Of a stretch of 64,000 nucleotides of DNA, positions 50,938 to 60,442 are shown piece by piece; position 1 is the first letter of the stretch; every line of letters begins with the position of its first letter. The stretch comes from Achromobacter sp. AONIH1 (GTDB lineage: Bacteria > Pseudomonadota > Gammaproteobacteria > Burkholderiales > Burkholderiaceae_B). A program made the translations under genes and the position numbers. The notes below the pieces were generated by a model that had not been told where the DNA came from, did not search any database, and saw only the letters and a program-made list of their open reading frames with translations. The stretch covers positions 186,001 through 250,000 of the forward strand of contig NZ_CP026124.1 in the NCBI RefSeq assembly GCF_002902905.1, read 5' to 3'.

Positions 50938-51578
50938 CCATCCCGCAGCTTCCCGACGAGAACGCCGGCCGCGCGCGCTGGTTGAAGATCACAGCGGCCG
51001 CATGGCTGCTGCTCGTGAGCATCCTGGCCGTGGTCAACAGCGTGGGCCTGTCGCGCCTGAGCGAGCAAAGCCAGGCCAGCGCCCAGGATGCCCACGTGCA
51101 GGCGCTCAACACGCGCGTCGCCGAACTCGAACAGCAGGCGGCGGCCTCGAAGAACCAGCCCAAGCCCGTCACCCAACCCGACTTCGAGGCCGCCCGCAAG
51201 TTGCTGGACGAACGCCTGGCACAGGTGGAGCACACCCAGGGCGCAGACGCCCATGCCGGCGACTTGCAGGCGCTGCAGGCGCGCATGGGCGACCTCGAAG
51301 CTCGCATGAAGCGAACCGCCGCGCCTGCCGCGGCACCCCGGCGCACCGCCGAGCCGGCCAAGCCCAAGGTGCCCGAACCGCCGTTCAACGTCGTGGGCGT
51401 GGAGCTGCGCGGCGGCGAGCGCTTCCTGTCGGTGGCGGCACCCAAGGCGTCGTCGGTGCTGGACGTGTGGCTGCTGCGCGAAGGCGATGCCGTGGGCGCG
51501 TGGCATCTGCTGGCGATCGAGGCGCGCGCCGCCGTGTTCCGCGTGGATGGACAGACCCAGCGCCTCGCGCTGCCGTAG
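50934..51578 (+). CDS. Membrane-anchored coiled-coil ICE protein
   Basis: A 214-residue protein with one N-terminal membrane segment (ITAAAWLLLVSILAVVNSVGL, about 19-39). A coiled-coil follows (residues about 40-130: RLSEQSQASAQDAHVQALNTRV...), then a compact C-terminal domain (FNVVGVELRGGERFLSVAAP...). It is likely a periplasm-facing structural part of the conjugation machine. It is in the same operon, overlapping PilL. Confidence 0.65.
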   Translation: MTIPQLPDENAGRARWLKITAAAWLLLVSILAVVNSVGLSRLSEQSQASAQDAHVQALNTRVAELEQQAAASKNQPKPVTQPDFEAARKLLDERLAQVEHTQGADAHAGDLQALQARMGDLEARMKRTAAPAAAPRRTAEPAKPKVPEPPFNVVGVELRGGERFLSVAAPKASSVLDVWLLREGDAVGAWHLLAIEARAAVFRVDGQTQRLALP

Positions 51579-51587
51579 GAGCCGGCC

Positions 51588-52319
51588 ATGAAGCACGCCG
51601 CGATCTGCTTCGCCGCCATCCTCGCCGCTGTCGCAGGAACGGCAGGCACGGCCTCGGCACAGTCGGCGCCGGTCGCGTCCTCGCGCACGGTGCCCGCCCA
51701 GATTCAGAACAGCAGCGACGCCGCGCTGGACGAACGGCTGGCGCGCGATTGGGGCCTGCGCTCCGATGAGTGGGCGCGCTACCGCCAACTGATGCAGGGG
51801 CCGCTGGGCATCTATTCCCCGAACCTCGATCCGCTCACGGCGCTGGGCATCGAGGCGCGCAGCGACGAGGAACGCAACCGCTATGCGGAGCTGCAGGTGC
51901 AGGCGGAATCGAAGCGCGTGGGCAAGACGCTGGCCTACCAGCGGGCCTACGACGCGGCGTGGAAGCGGCTCTATCCGGGACAGCAGCGCGTGAACATGCC
52001 GGGTGCGAAGGCGCCGGGCGCCGGCAACCGGGGCTCGGGCCGGCTGGCGGTTTTCGTGAAGGCCGAGTGCCCGTCGTGCGAGCAGCGCGTGCGCCAGCTG
52101 CAGGTGGCCGGCACCGCCTTCGACCTCTACATGGTCGGCAGCCGCCAGGAGGACGCCCGCATCCGCCAGTGGGCGACGCAGGCCGGCATCGACGCCGGCC
52201 GCGTGCGCTCCCGCACCATCACGCTCAACCATGACGCCGGGCGCTGGCTGTCGCTCGGCCTGCCCGGCGATCTGCCCGCCGTGGTGCGCGAGGTCAACGG
52301 CCAATGGCAGCGGCAGTAA
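51588..52319 (+). CDS. TIGR03759-family ICE protein
   Basis: A 243-residue exported protein (signal peptide to about residue 24, ASAQ). The middle is WGLRSDEWARYRQLMQGPLGIYSPNLDPLTALGIEARSDEERNRYAEL, and the C-terminal part is thioredoxin-like with an ECPSCEQRV motif (CxxC), as in TIGR03759. It may help fold disulfide-containing pilus or coat proteins. AGGAG is before ATG 51588. It overlaps the next gene by 16 bases. Confidence 0.8.
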   Translation: MKHAAICFAAILAAVAGTAGTASAQSAPVASSRTVPAQIQNSSDAALDERLARDWGLRSDEWARYRQLMQGPLGIYSPNLDPLTALGIEARSDEERNRYAELQVQAESKRVGKTLAYQRAYDAAWKRLYPGQQRVNMPGAKAPGAGNRGSGRLAVFVKAECPSCEQRVRQLQVAGTAFDLYMVGSRQEDARIRQWATQAGIDAGRVRSRTITLNHDAGRWLSLGLPGDLPAVVREVNGQWQRQ

Positions 52320-52888
52320 CCCGCCGTGCAGGCTGCGCGGCCTTGGTCCTCGGCCTCAGCGCCCATGCCGCCATCGTCTTCGGCCAGGAGGTGCCACCAC
52401 CCGCCTACCAGCTCGCCGCCCAGCAGGCGGGCGTGCCGTCGCCGGTGCTGTATGCGGTGGCGCTGCAGGAGAGCGGCGCCCGGCTGCGCGGCCGGCTGAT
52501 CCCGTGGCCGTGGACGCTCAACGTCGCCGGCCGCGCCGAACGCTATGCCACGCGGGCCGAGGCCTGCGCCGGCATCCGCCGGGCGCTCGCCCGCACGCCG
52601 GTCAACCGCATCGACGCCGGCCTCGGCCAGGTCAACCTCGGCTACCACGCGCACCGCTACGCGCATCCCTGCGAGCTGCTCGACCCATACCGCAACCTCG
52701 CCATCGCCGCGGAAATCCTGCAGGAGCAGCACACGCCGGGCGAGGACTGGCTGGTCGCCATCGGCCGCTACCACCGCCCCGCGGGCGGGGCGCCCGCCGC
52801 CCGTTACCGCCGCAGCGTCCACCAGCACCTGACCCGCGTGCTCGGGCCGGGAGCCTCACTTCCCTCTGCCCGGAGTCCCATGCCATGA
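52304..52888 (+). CDS. Lytic transglycosylase (SLT domain)
   Basis: A 194-residue exported protein with a short signal segment and an SLT-type transglycosylase fold: the catalytic Glu lies in VALQESGAR, followed by WTLNVAG and the second motif NRIDAGLGQVNLGY. It locally opens peptidoglycan for the mating channel. It overlaps the preceding and following genes (ATGA with the latter). Confidence 0.85.
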   Translation: MAAAVTRRAGCAALVLGLSAHAAIVFGQEVPPPAYQLAAQQAGVPSPVLYAVALQESGARLRGRLIPWPWTLNVAGRAERYATRAEACAGIRRALARTPVNRIDAGLGQVNLGYHAHRYAHPCELLDPYRNLAIAAEILQEQHTPGEDWLVAIGRYHRPAGGAPAARYRRSVHQHLTRVLGPGASLPSARSPMP

Positions 52889-53439
52889 ACCGCATCCTCG
52901 TCGCCGCGACTGCGGCGCTGCTGGCCACCACCGCAGACGCGCAGGACCGCGGCCCCGTTACCAAGAACAGTTCCCCGCCGCTGATCGTGGTCGAGGACAA
53001 AGGCGGCACCTCGGCGCTGCCGTACTACCGGGCCTTGAATCCGCAGGATGCGCAGCCCGGTCAGCCAGCCACGCCGCAAACCAAGCCGCGCATTGGCGGC
53101 CCGGCCGAAGCCGAGGCGGCCATGCTGCCGGTGCGCTCGATGCGGCTGACACCCGGCGACGAGCCGCGCCGCGTGATCCGCGCGCCGGGCCTGACGCCGC
53201 TGTTCCTGATCGGCGACGACGACCGCTCACGAGCCTGGCTCCAACGACGGGGCAAGGACTTGCAGGCGCTACGCGCCGTGGGCTTGGTGGTCAACGTGGC
53301 GACGCCCGAAGCCCTGGCCGCGTTGCGTCGCCTCGCACCGGGCTTGATGCTGTCGCCGGCCTCGGGCGACGAGCTGGCGCAGCGCTTGGGGCTCAAGCAC
53401 TACCCGGTGCTGATCACCGCCACCGGCATCGAGCCCTGA
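52885..53439 (+). CDS. TIGR03765-family ICE protein (PFL_4695-like)
   Basis: A 184-residue exported protein (signal peptide to about residue 20). The core is PLIVVEDKGGTSALPYYRAL and the C-terminal half LRAVGLVVNVATPEALAALRRLAPGLMLSPASGDELAQRLGLKHYPVLITATGIEP, typical of TIGR03765. Its role in the conjugation apparatus is unknown. It is coupled to the transglycosylase by ATGA, and TraD follows after 20 bases. Confidence 0.8.
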   Translation: MNRILVAATAALLATTADAQDRGPVTKNSSPPLIVVEDKGGTSALPYYRALNPQDAQPGQPATPQTKPRIGGPAEAEAAMLPVRSMRLTPGDEPRRVIRAPGLTPLFLIGDDDRSRAWLQRRGKDLQALRAVGLVVNVATPEALAALRRLAPGLMLSPASGDELAQRLGLKHYPVLITATGIEP

Positions 53440-53459
53440 CGTGACGTGAAGCACCCGCC

Positions 53460-55619
53460 ATGCCCCAGTCCCAAGCCGTCGAAGTCTTGCTGCGGCCAGC
53501 GGTGGAGCTATACACCGTCGCGGTCTGTGCGGGCGCCGCGTTTCTGTGCCTGGTGGCCCCGTGGTCGCTCGCGCTGAGTCCCTTGCTGGGCCTGGGCAGC
53601 GCGCTCGCTTTCCTCACCTTCGGCGCGCTGCGCTTTCGCGACGCCTGGGCCATCCTGCGCTACCGGCGCAACATCCGGCGCCTGCCGCGCTACGTGATGA
53701 CCAGCCGCGACGTGCCGGTCAGCCAGCAGCGGCTGTTCGTCGGCCGGGGCTTCCACTGGGACCAGCGTCACACGCACCGACTGATGCAGACGTATCGGTC
53801 GGAGTTCCGTCGCTACGTGGAGCCGACGGCAATCTATCGGATGGCACGGCGCATGGAAGAGCGCCTGGAGTTCGCGCCGTACCCGTTGTCCAAGATGGCG
53901 AAGGCCCTGGCCTGGGACAGCCCGCTGAACCCGGCGCGGCCGCTGCCGCCGGTGGGCGGCCTGCCGCGGCTGCACGGCATCGAGCCGCACGAGGTCGACG
54001 TCACCCTGCCGTTGGCCGAGCGCGTCGGCCACAGCTTGGTGTTAGGCACCACGCGCGTCGGCAAGACCCGCCTGGCCGAGCTGTTCATCACGCAGGACAT
54101 CCGGCGCAAGGTCAATGGACAGCACGAGGTCGTGATCGTCTTCGATCCCAAGGGCGATGCGGATCTGTTGAAGCGCATGTACGTGGAGGCCAAGCGCGCC
54201 GGACGCGAAGGCGAGTTCTACGTTTTCCACCTGGGCTGGCCGGACATCAGCGCCCGCTACAACGCGGTGGGCCGCTTCGGACGCATCTCGGAAGTTGCCA
54301 CGCGCATCGCCGGCCAGCTTTCCGGTGAAGGCAACAGCGCGGCGTTCCGCGAGTTCGCCTGGCGCTTCGTCAACATCATCGCGCGGGCGTTGGTCGAGCT
54401 GGGGCAGCGGCCCGACTACCTGCTGATCCAGCGCCATGTCATCAACATCGATGCGCTGTTCATCGAGTACGCCCAGCACTACTTCGCCCGGAACGAGCCC
54501 AAGGCCTGGGAGGTCATCGTCCAGCTCGAAGCCAAGCTGAACGACAAGAACATCCCGCGCAACATGATCGGCCGCGAGAAGCGCGTCGTCGCGCTGGAGC
54601 AGTACCTGTCGCAGGTGCGCATCTACGACCCTGTGCTCGACGGCCTGCGCAGCGCGGTGCGCTACGACAGGACGTACTTCGACAAGATCGTCGCATCGCT
54701 CCTACCGCTGCTGGAGAAGCTGACCACCGGCAAGATCGCGCAGTTGCTGGCGCCGAACTATTCGGACCTCGCCGACCCACGCCCGATCTTCGACTGGATG
54801 CAGATCATCAGGAAGCGGGCCGTGGTCTATGTCGGCCTCGATGCACTGTCGGACGCGGAAGTCGCGGCGGCGGTCGGCAATTCGATGTTCTCCGACCTCG
54901 TATCCGTCGCGGGTCACATCTACAAGTTCGGCATCGACGACGGCCTGCCGGGTGCCGCGACGGGCATCAAGGTGCCCATCAACGTCCATGCCGACGAGTT
55001 CAACGAACTCATGGGCGACGAGTTCATACCCATGGTCAACAAGGGCGGCGGCGCGGGCGTCCAGGTCACGGCCTACACGCAGACCCTCTCGGACATCGAG
55101 GCACGCATCGGCAACCGCGCGAAGGCGGGCCAGGTGGTGGGCAACTTCAACAACCTGTTCATGCTGCGCGTGCGCGAGACCGCCACGGCCGAACTGCTGA
55201 CGCGGCAACTGCCCAAGGTCGAGGTCTACACGACGACGGTGATGAGCGGCGCCACCGACAGCTCGGACCCGACCGGCAACACCGCCTTCACCTCCAACAC
55301 GCAGGACCGCATCAGCAGCAACAGCGTGCCGCTGATTGAACCGGCGCACGTGGTCGGGCTGCCCAAGGGCCAGTGCTTTGCACTGATCGAGGGCGGGCAC
55401 CTCTGGAAGGTGCGCATGCCCTTGCCGGCGCCCGACCCCGACGAGGCCATGCCCAAGGATTTGCAGGAGCTGGCCGGCTACATGCGCCAGCACTACGTCG
55501 AGGCCGGCGATTGGTGGGACAACAATGGGCTTCCCGGACTGCAGGACCAAGCACTGCCCGACGACTTGCTCGCCGACTTCAAGCAGATGGCCAGCGCGGA
55601 TGAAGGGGCCACGGCATGA
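53460..55619 (+). CDS. traD: TraD-type conjugative coupling ATPase (TIGR03743 type)
   Basis: A 719-residue type IV coupling protein. Two N-terminal membrane segments (about 15-60) are followed by a RecA-like ATPase with Walker A GTTRVGKT at 196-203 and a Walker B-like INVHADEFNE at about 500-509. Sequence VVIVFDPKGDADLLKRMY follows Walker A as in TraG/TraD proteins. It delivers the relaxase-DNA complex to the secretion channel. It is coupled to TIGR03747 by ATGA. Confidence 0.9.
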   Translation: MPQSQAVEVLLRPAVELYTVAVCAGAAFLCLVAPWSLALSPLLGLGSALAFLTFGALRFRDAWAILRYRRNIRRLPRYVMTSRDVPVSQQRLFVGRGFHWDQRHTHRLMQTYRSEFRRYVEPTAIYRMARRMEERLEFAPYPLSKMAKALAWDSPLNPARPLPPVGGLPRLHGIEPHEVDVTLPLAERVGHSLVLGTTRVGKTRLAELFITQDIRRKVNGQHEVVIVFDPKGDADLLKRMYVEAKRAGREGEFYVFHLGWPDISARYNAVGRFGRISEVATRIAGQLSGEGNSAAFREFAWRFVNIIARALVELGQRPDYLLIQRHVINIDALFIEYAQHYFARNEPKAWEVIVQLEAKLNDKNIPRNMIGREKRVVALEQYLSQVRIYDPVLDGLRSAVRYDRTYFDKIVASLLPLLEKLTTGKIAQLLAPNYSDLADPRPIFDWMQIIRKRAVVYVGLDALSDAEVAAAVGNSMFSDLVSVAGHIYKFGIDDGLPGAATGIKVPINVHADEFNELMGDEFIPMVNKGGGAGVQVTAYTQTLSDIEARIGNRAKAGQVVGNFNNLFMLRVRETATAELLTRQLPKVEVYTTTVMSGATDSSDPTGNTAFTSNTQDRISSNSVPLIEPAHVVGLPKGQCFALIEGGHLWKVRMPLPAPDPDEAMPKDLQELAGYMRQHYVEAGDWWDNNGLPGLQDQALPDDLLADFKQMASADEGATA

Positions 55620-56365
55620 GCGACCCCGCCGTCGCCGTCCAGCGCCAGCAGGTTCGCCAGCAGGGCCTGATCGCAGGCCTCATCACGCTGCCGTTCCGGC
55701 TGTTCGGGGTGTTGGCCGGTTCGCTGGTGCTGTGCATCGCGATCGAGTGCATCGGCATGCACTTCTTCTGGCCCGAGCAGGGCTGGCGCCATGCGCAGGG
55801 CATGCTGAACTACGAGCTGTCGCAGGTCTCGGAGCATTTCACGCAAAGCGTGCTGGTGCAGGAGCCGGGGCGCAGCGCCCTCCAGCTCGTCGAGTGGGCC
55901 TACCAAGGACTGTTCGTGAAAACGGGCCTGCTGGACTGGATACGCGACGCGGCGGCGCAATCGCGTGCCGGCGCGCGCAGCCAGGCGCAGGACTTCCGCT
56001 ACTACATCGGTCAGCTCTACGTGCATGTCGAGAGCTACCTGATCGCCTCGGCGTACACAGTGCTGGTGTTCCTCGTGCGGCTGCTGGTGCTGGTCCTGAC
56101 CTTGCCGCTGTTCCTGATGGCGGCCTTCACCGGCCTGGTGGACGGGCTCGTGCGCCGCGACGTGCGCGGCTTCGGCGCCGGCCGCGAATCGGGCTTCGTC
56201 TACCACCGGGCGAGAGCCAGCCTGATGCCGCTGGCGGTGCTGCCCTGGGTCACTTACCTCGCGCTGCCGGTCAGCGTGCATCCGCTGCTGATCCTGCTGC
56301 CCAGCGCGGCGCTGCTCGGCGTCGCGGTGTGCATCGCGTCGGCGACGTTCAAGAAGTATCTGTGA
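55616..56365 (+). CDS. TIGR03747-family ICE membrane protein
   Basis: A 249-residue inner-membrane protein with about four hydrophobic segments (about 20-50, 140-175 with LVRLLVLVLTLPLFLMAAFTGLVDGLVRRDVR, and 200-245). It regularly follows TraD in this ICE class. The next gene expected from the class, a RAQPRD-type protein, is displaced by the CBASS locus to 63,880. That makes the 3' end of this gene the left border of an inserted cargo module. Confidence 0.8.
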   Translation: MSDPAVAVQRQQVRQQGLIAGLITLPFRLFGVLAGSLVLCIAIECIGMHFFWPEQGWRHAQGMLNYELSQVSEHFTQSVLVQEPGRSALQLVEWAYQGLFVKTGLLDWIRDAAAQSRAGARSQAQDFRYYIGQLYVHVESYLIASAYTVLVFLVRLLVLVLTLPLFLMAAFTGLVDGLVRRDVRGFGAGRESGFVYHRARASLMPLAVLPWVTYLALPVSVHPLLILLPSAALLGVAVCIASATFKKYL

Positions 56366-56500
56366 AAGCGGTTCAAGATAATCTCCGTCTCACTCTTCAT
56401 GGCGACTCATCGACACCAAACATCTTTTGACCTTTGACACTGCATCCACCCTACATCTTCGAGGCCATGTGGCCACTCAGACACACGAACGCAAATGGCC

Positions 56501-57370
56501 TCAGCGGCGCCTGCTGCGTCCCGGCCACGGTAGCTGCCCAGTGAGTTCAGCCAAGCCACCGTCGTCCTCGACGCGTACACCGAAGCGGTTCACTTCGACC
56601 TCAGGTAAATCGTCGCTGTCGAACCAGAGCAGCGAGGTCGTGGTGTCAGTACGTGCGTAGTGCCTGGAGAGTTCCCAGAGATCGAGGCCCTTTTCCCAGT
56701 TGTCGAACCAGATGTCTTGTGCAACCTCATCTGTGTCGGCAGCACTGCTGCCTGAAGAACGGAGACGGTGAGCCACAGAGCCGACAGGAATGGCAGACCT
56801 GGGAGATATCCAAGCCCCAGCCTGTCGCAAACTGGTGGAGCGTGCCGCGTAGCGCACTGCACCGCGCTCCATGGTGACGAAGGCGCAAGGGATGTCGCTG
56901 AGGGAGGCGAACCGCGACGCAGCGGCGGGAAATGATGTGCTGAAAAGCGCCGCCATGCCCTGGATCAGCTCCAGCGAAGGTTCTTCCTTGGGCACAAGCG
57001 ATAGCCATTGCTGATACGGCATCAGCAACTCGGCGGCGAAAGTGTCGCATGCGATTTCGTTCGGATGCCGCTTCGCATAGGACCAGGACGGCACCTCTTC
57101 GTGGCTCGATTCCAGCGCAAGGACGATATGCGCAATTTCGTGGCAGATGGTGAAGCGTTGGCGTTCTTCTGTCTCCAGCGAATTCACCGTGATCACGTGC
57201 TTGCCATTCGGCTTGGTGATCGTGTAGCCGGACTCCCCCTCACTAAGCTCCTCTTTCTTGACTTTGGCGTTGGCCGCGACCACATAGGGCGTCAGGTCTT
57301 CTCGGATGCCGGACACATCAACCTTCGCAACAAAGGCCCGTGCTTTCTGTGTGACATCCGCTTCATCCAT
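56501..57370 (-). CDS. CapP-like ImmA/IrrE metallopeptidase
   Basis: A 289-residue COG2856-type zinc peptidase. HEIAH is at 77-81 and the third-ligand Glu114 lies in FAAELLMP. The C-terminal half holds a second, strand-rich domain. In CBASS operons the CapP peptidase, activated by single-stranded DNA after damage, cuts the repressor CapH. Here the gene is paired with an Xre repressor and divergent from CBASS genes, the same layout. Such peptidase pairs also occur with other mobile elements, so identity as CapP rests on context. Confidence 0.7.
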   Translation of the reverse strand: MDEADVTQKARAFVAKVDVSGIREDLTPYVVAANAKVKKEELSEGESGYTITKPNGKHVITVNSLETEERQRFTICHEIAHIVLALESSHEEVPSWSYAKRHPNEIACDTFAAELLMPYQQWLSLVPKEEPSLELIQGMAALFSTSFPAAASRFASLSDIPCAFVTMERGAVRYAARSTSLRQAGAWISPRSAIPVGSVAHRLRSSGSSAADTDEVAQDIWFDNWEKGLDLWELSRHYARTDTTTSLLWFDSDDLPEVEVNRFGVRVEDDGGLAELTGQLPWPGRSRRR

Positions 57371-57372
57371 AT

Positions 57373-57759
57373 TCAGTCATCCTCGTCCTCGAATGCTCGC
57401 TGTATCCGGGCGATCAGTGTCGCGGGATCGGGCCTTGTATTTCCACGATGCCTCACGCCTGCTGCAGCCGAAAAGATGTCGATGCTGATGGAAGGATCGT
57501 TCAGCACGAATTCAACAAGGCGGGGATCGGCCTCCGCATGGTCGACAAGCCACATCACCAGCGCAGCATCTCTTTCACCTGGTTTGAGAACCTTCAGCAG
57601 CTTCTCGACTAAGTCCACTGACGGATTTGTCTTTTCGCCGGACTCCAGCCGGTGGACATAGGCATGGTCCACCGAAGACAGTTGACCGATTTCGCGCAAT
57701 GAGAGGGTTCTGCGCTCGCGTAGCGTCTTGAGGGCGACGCCCAGGCCTGTTTGTGACAT
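57373..57759 (-). CDS. CapH-like Xre-family repressor
   Basis: A 128-residue protein with an N-terminal Xre helix-turn-helix at about 5-62 (LGVALKTLRERRTLSLREIGQLSSVDHAYVHRLESGE) and an acidic helical C-terminal part. ATG 57759 (MSQTGLG) is chosen; upstream in-frame codons lack a ribosome binding site. It ends 2 bases before the peptidase gene. It probably binds the palindrome at 57871-57890 and represses its own operon and the CBASS genes until cleaved. Confidence 0.7.
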   Translation of the reverse strand: MSQTGLGVALKTLRERRTLSLREIGQLSSVDHAYVHRLESGEKTNPSVDLVEKLLKVLKPGERDAALVMWLVDHAEADPRLVEFVLNDPSISIDIFSAAAGVRHRGNTRPDPATLIARIQRAFEDEDD

Positions 57760-57870
57760 CCGTTCCGTTCCTTGTGGCTGCGGCGGACAACGGTGTGTGT
57801 CCGGTCCGAAGCAGTTGCGTTCTGCGGCACCAATCCCACCATTTGCAGCTTGGCACCAAGTCTGATACAT

Positions 57871-57890
57871 TGTTGTCCAGCCAGACAACA
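57871..57890. promoter_or_regulatory. Palindromic operator between capH and the CBASS operon
   Basis: TGTTGTC (57871-57877) and GACAACA (57884-57890) are exact inverted repeats around 6 bases. It is the only clear palindrome in the divergent gap and lies ~110 bases before the capH-like start, as expected for its operator. Confidence 0.6.
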
Positions 57891-58035
57891 GAAGTGAGTT
57901 CTACGACTGCAGCAAGTTGATTTGGCTTGACTCGCCCGTTGTCTGCAAGAGCAACGAATTTTGCTTCAACCGGTGGTCATTGGCAACCCGGCCGGCTGGC
58001 CGGGGTCTCGATGGTTCAACTTTAGGAAATTCGCC

Positions 58036-58260
58036 ATGACAGGCAAAAATCAGCATGTAGTTCCTCACCAGGACGGTTGGGCCGTCAAGGGTGCCGGCAA
58101 TCAACGGGCAACCTCCGTGCACGATACGCAGCAGCAGGCCATTGACGCGGCGCGGGACATCGCACGCAACCAGCAGTCCGAACTGGTCATCCACCGTCCG
58201 GACGGTCGCATCCGTGACAAGGACAGCCACGGTAACGACTCCTTCCCGCCGAAGGGCTGA
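58036..58260 (+). CDS. DUF2188 protein, first gene of the CBASS operon
   Basis: A 74-residue basic protein with the DUF2188 pattern: KNQHVVPHQDGWAVKGAGNQRATSVHDTQQQAIDAARDIARNQQSELVIHRPDGRIRDKDSHGND. DUF2188 proteins are small and of unknown function. It ends 5 bases before capV, so it shares the transcript. Core type II CBASS operons do not normally include it. It may be an accessory or regulatory component. Confidence 0.75.
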   Translation: MTGKNQHVVPHQDGWAVKGAGNQRATSVHDTQQQAIDAARDIARNQQSELVIHRPDGRIRDKDSHGNDSFPPKG

Positions 58261-58770
58261 GTGCCATGATGGGCGTGCCCACCTACCATGTGCTCGCCCT
58301 GTCTGGGGGCGGCTATCGCGGCTTGTACACAGCGACGGTTCTTGCCGAGCTTGAAGCCGTGCTAGGCCGCCCCATCGCTTCTCACTTCGACCTGATCTGC
58401 GGCACCTCTGCAGGCGGGATGCTGGCCTTGGGGCTGGCCGCGGAAATCCCCGCCATTGAACTCAAAGCCTTGTTCGAACGACAGGGCTCCCGCATCTTTG
58501 GTTGCCGAAGTCTCGCTCGGCGCCTTCTGGGCTTCTGGTTGACCGCCAAGCACGACTCCGCAGGGTTGCGGGGCGTGCTGACCGAGCGCTTTCAAGACGC
58601 CACGATCGGCAACTTGAAGCACCGCGTTCTCGTGCCAGCCGTCAACTACTCGACGGGGCGCGGCCAGTTCTTCAAAACGCCTCACCATCCCTCATTTGAG
58701 ATGGACCACCGCATGAGGATCGTGGATGTGGCGTTGGCGACCGCCGCTGCGCCCGTTTACTTTCCGCTAG

Positions 58771-59948
58771 GGACGCTCTGCATAACCCCGGGCAAGTCTG
58801 CTACCGCATGAACTGAACAGCTGAGAGCATGCAGGTCATGAAGCAGACGAGTCTGGGCCTGGGGCAGTCGAACAAGCGAACGCGCAGGCGGGCGTTCCTC
58901 GAAGAGATGGACGCTGTGGTGCCGTGGTCGGAACTGGTCGAGCTGATCAGCCCCTTCATGCCCGAAGGCCGACGTGGCCGCCCGCCGTTTGCTGTCGAGG
59001 TCATGCTGCGGGTTCACTTCATGCAGCAGTGGTTCAACCTGAGCGACCCCGCCATGGAAGAGGCACTGCACGACATGGCGCTGTTCCGCGACTTCGCGGG
59101 CCTAGGCGGTTGGGACGAGCGGGTGCCCGACGAGAGCACCATCCTGCGCTTTCGGCGCGTGCTGGAGAAGCACAAGTTGGCGCCCAAGATCCTGCAGGCC
59201 ATCAACGACTTGCTGCGCAGCAAGGGGCTGATGCTGCGTGCCGGCACGGTGGTGGACGCCACGTTGATTGCCGCGCCCAGCTCGACCAAGAACGCCAGCG
59301 GCGAGCGTGATCCCGAGATGAAGCAGAGCAAGAAGGGCCAGCAGTGGTTCTTCGGCATGAAGGCCCACATCGGCGTGGACGCCGAGTCCGGCCTGGTGCA
59401 CACGGTGCGGGGCACAGCCGGCAGCGTCAGCGACGTGACCGAGGCCAACGCGCTGCTGCACGGTGAAGAGCGCGAGGCGTTTGGTGATGCGGGGTACCAG
59501 GGGGCTCACAAACGCCCTGACGCCAAGCCCGATGTGCGCTGGAGTGTCGCCATGCGCCCCGGCAAGCGCCGGGCGCTGGACAAGACGCGCGAGTCGAATC
59601 GCTTGATCGATGAACTGGAGCGGCTCAAGGCCAGCATCCGGGCCAAGGTGGAGCATCCGTTTCGGGTGATCAAGCGGCAGTTCGGCCACGTCAAGGTGCG
59701 CTACCGGGGGCTGGCGAAGAACACGGCCCAACTGCACACGCTGTTTGCGTTGTCCAACCTGTGGATGGCGCGCCGCAAATTGGGCGGGCTGCAGGCATGA
59801 GTGCGCCTGCAAAGCGCGCAAACCATCGCAGCAACGGCCTGCGAGCACTGGAATCGCCCCCAATCTCTCCGCCAAACGCATCCGCGAGACGGCGGCGTCC
59901 TTTCAATTCAAGCGGCGCACGGACTCTGGCGCTTTGTGCAGACCTTCC
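58771..59948 (+). mobile_element. IS5-group insertion sequence, 1178 bp
   Basis: The element is bounded by the target duplication CTAG (58767-58770 and 59949-59952). Its ends are imperfect inverted repeats: GGACGCTCTGCATAA on the left and GGAAGGTCTGCACAA read from the right, 12 of 15 identical. Size, ends and 4-bp YTAR-type target fit the IS5 group of the IS5 family. It carries one intact transposase gene in the same direction as the CBASS genes. The transposase and ends look intact, so it may still be active. Confidence 0.85.
58829..59800 (+). CDS. IS5-group transposase
   Basis: A 323-residue DDE transposase starting MQVMKQTSLGLGQSNKRTRRRAFLEEMDAVVPW. The first catalytic Asp is in VVDATLI, the second in FGDAGYQG, and the Glu in VEHPFRVIKRQFGHVKVRYRG with the Y-(2)-R-(3)-E-(6)-K type spacing of IS4/IS5 enzymes. 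The start could also be the ATG nine bases later. All three acidic residues are present. It interrupts capV. Confidence 0.9.
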   Translation: MQVMKQTSLGLGQSNKRTRRRAFLEEMDAVVPWSELVELISPFMPEGRRGRPPFAVEVMLRVHFMQQWFNLSDPAMEEALHDMALFRDFAGLGGWDERVPDESTILRFRRVLEKHKLAPKILQAINDLLRSKGLMLRAGTVVDATLIAAPSSTKNASGERDPEMKQSKKGQQWFFGMKAHIGVDAESGLVHTVRGTAGSVSDVTEANALLHGEEREAFGDAGYQGAHKRPDAKPDVRWSVAMRPGKRRALDKTRESNRLIDELERLKASIRAKVEHPFRVIKRQFGHVKVRYRGLAKNTAQLHTLFALSNLWMARRKLGGLQA

Positions 59949-60442
59949 CTAGCGCGCAACGATCGTGGCGTCTTTGCGGATGGAGGACTGGTCGGCAATG
60001 CGCCAGGACTGTTCGGGCTGCACGAAGTCAATACGTTCCTCGCGCCGAAACAGAATGCACTGGTCCGGGTGCTGTCCATCGGCACGATGACGATCGGTGC
60101 AACCGTCCGTGGCGGCGCCAGCCTCGACCGCGGATTCGGCAAGTGGCGCGGAGGGCTGTTCGATCTGGTGATCTCTGCCCAGGAGTCGTCGGTGGACTAC
60201 ATGCTGCGCCAGTCGTTGGGTAGCAACTACTTCCAGATCGACGACAAGGCCACGCCCGATCAAAGCAAGGACGTAAAGGCGCTGGACCGGGTTTCCATCG
60301 GCGCCACGAATACGCTGAAGGACCGCGGCAATCATGCAGCGCAGCGCGCGCTTGGCGACCCTCTTTTCCAACCGTTTCGAGCGCACCAGGCCGGCGCACC
60401 CACCTTCTATCACGGCCCCAACAAGAATGTGCCGGAGGCCGA

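Noticed and set aside
57575..57859. Alternative frames overlapping the capH-like gene
   Set aside because: They lack any domain, while the Xre helix-turn-helix is clear in the chosen frame.
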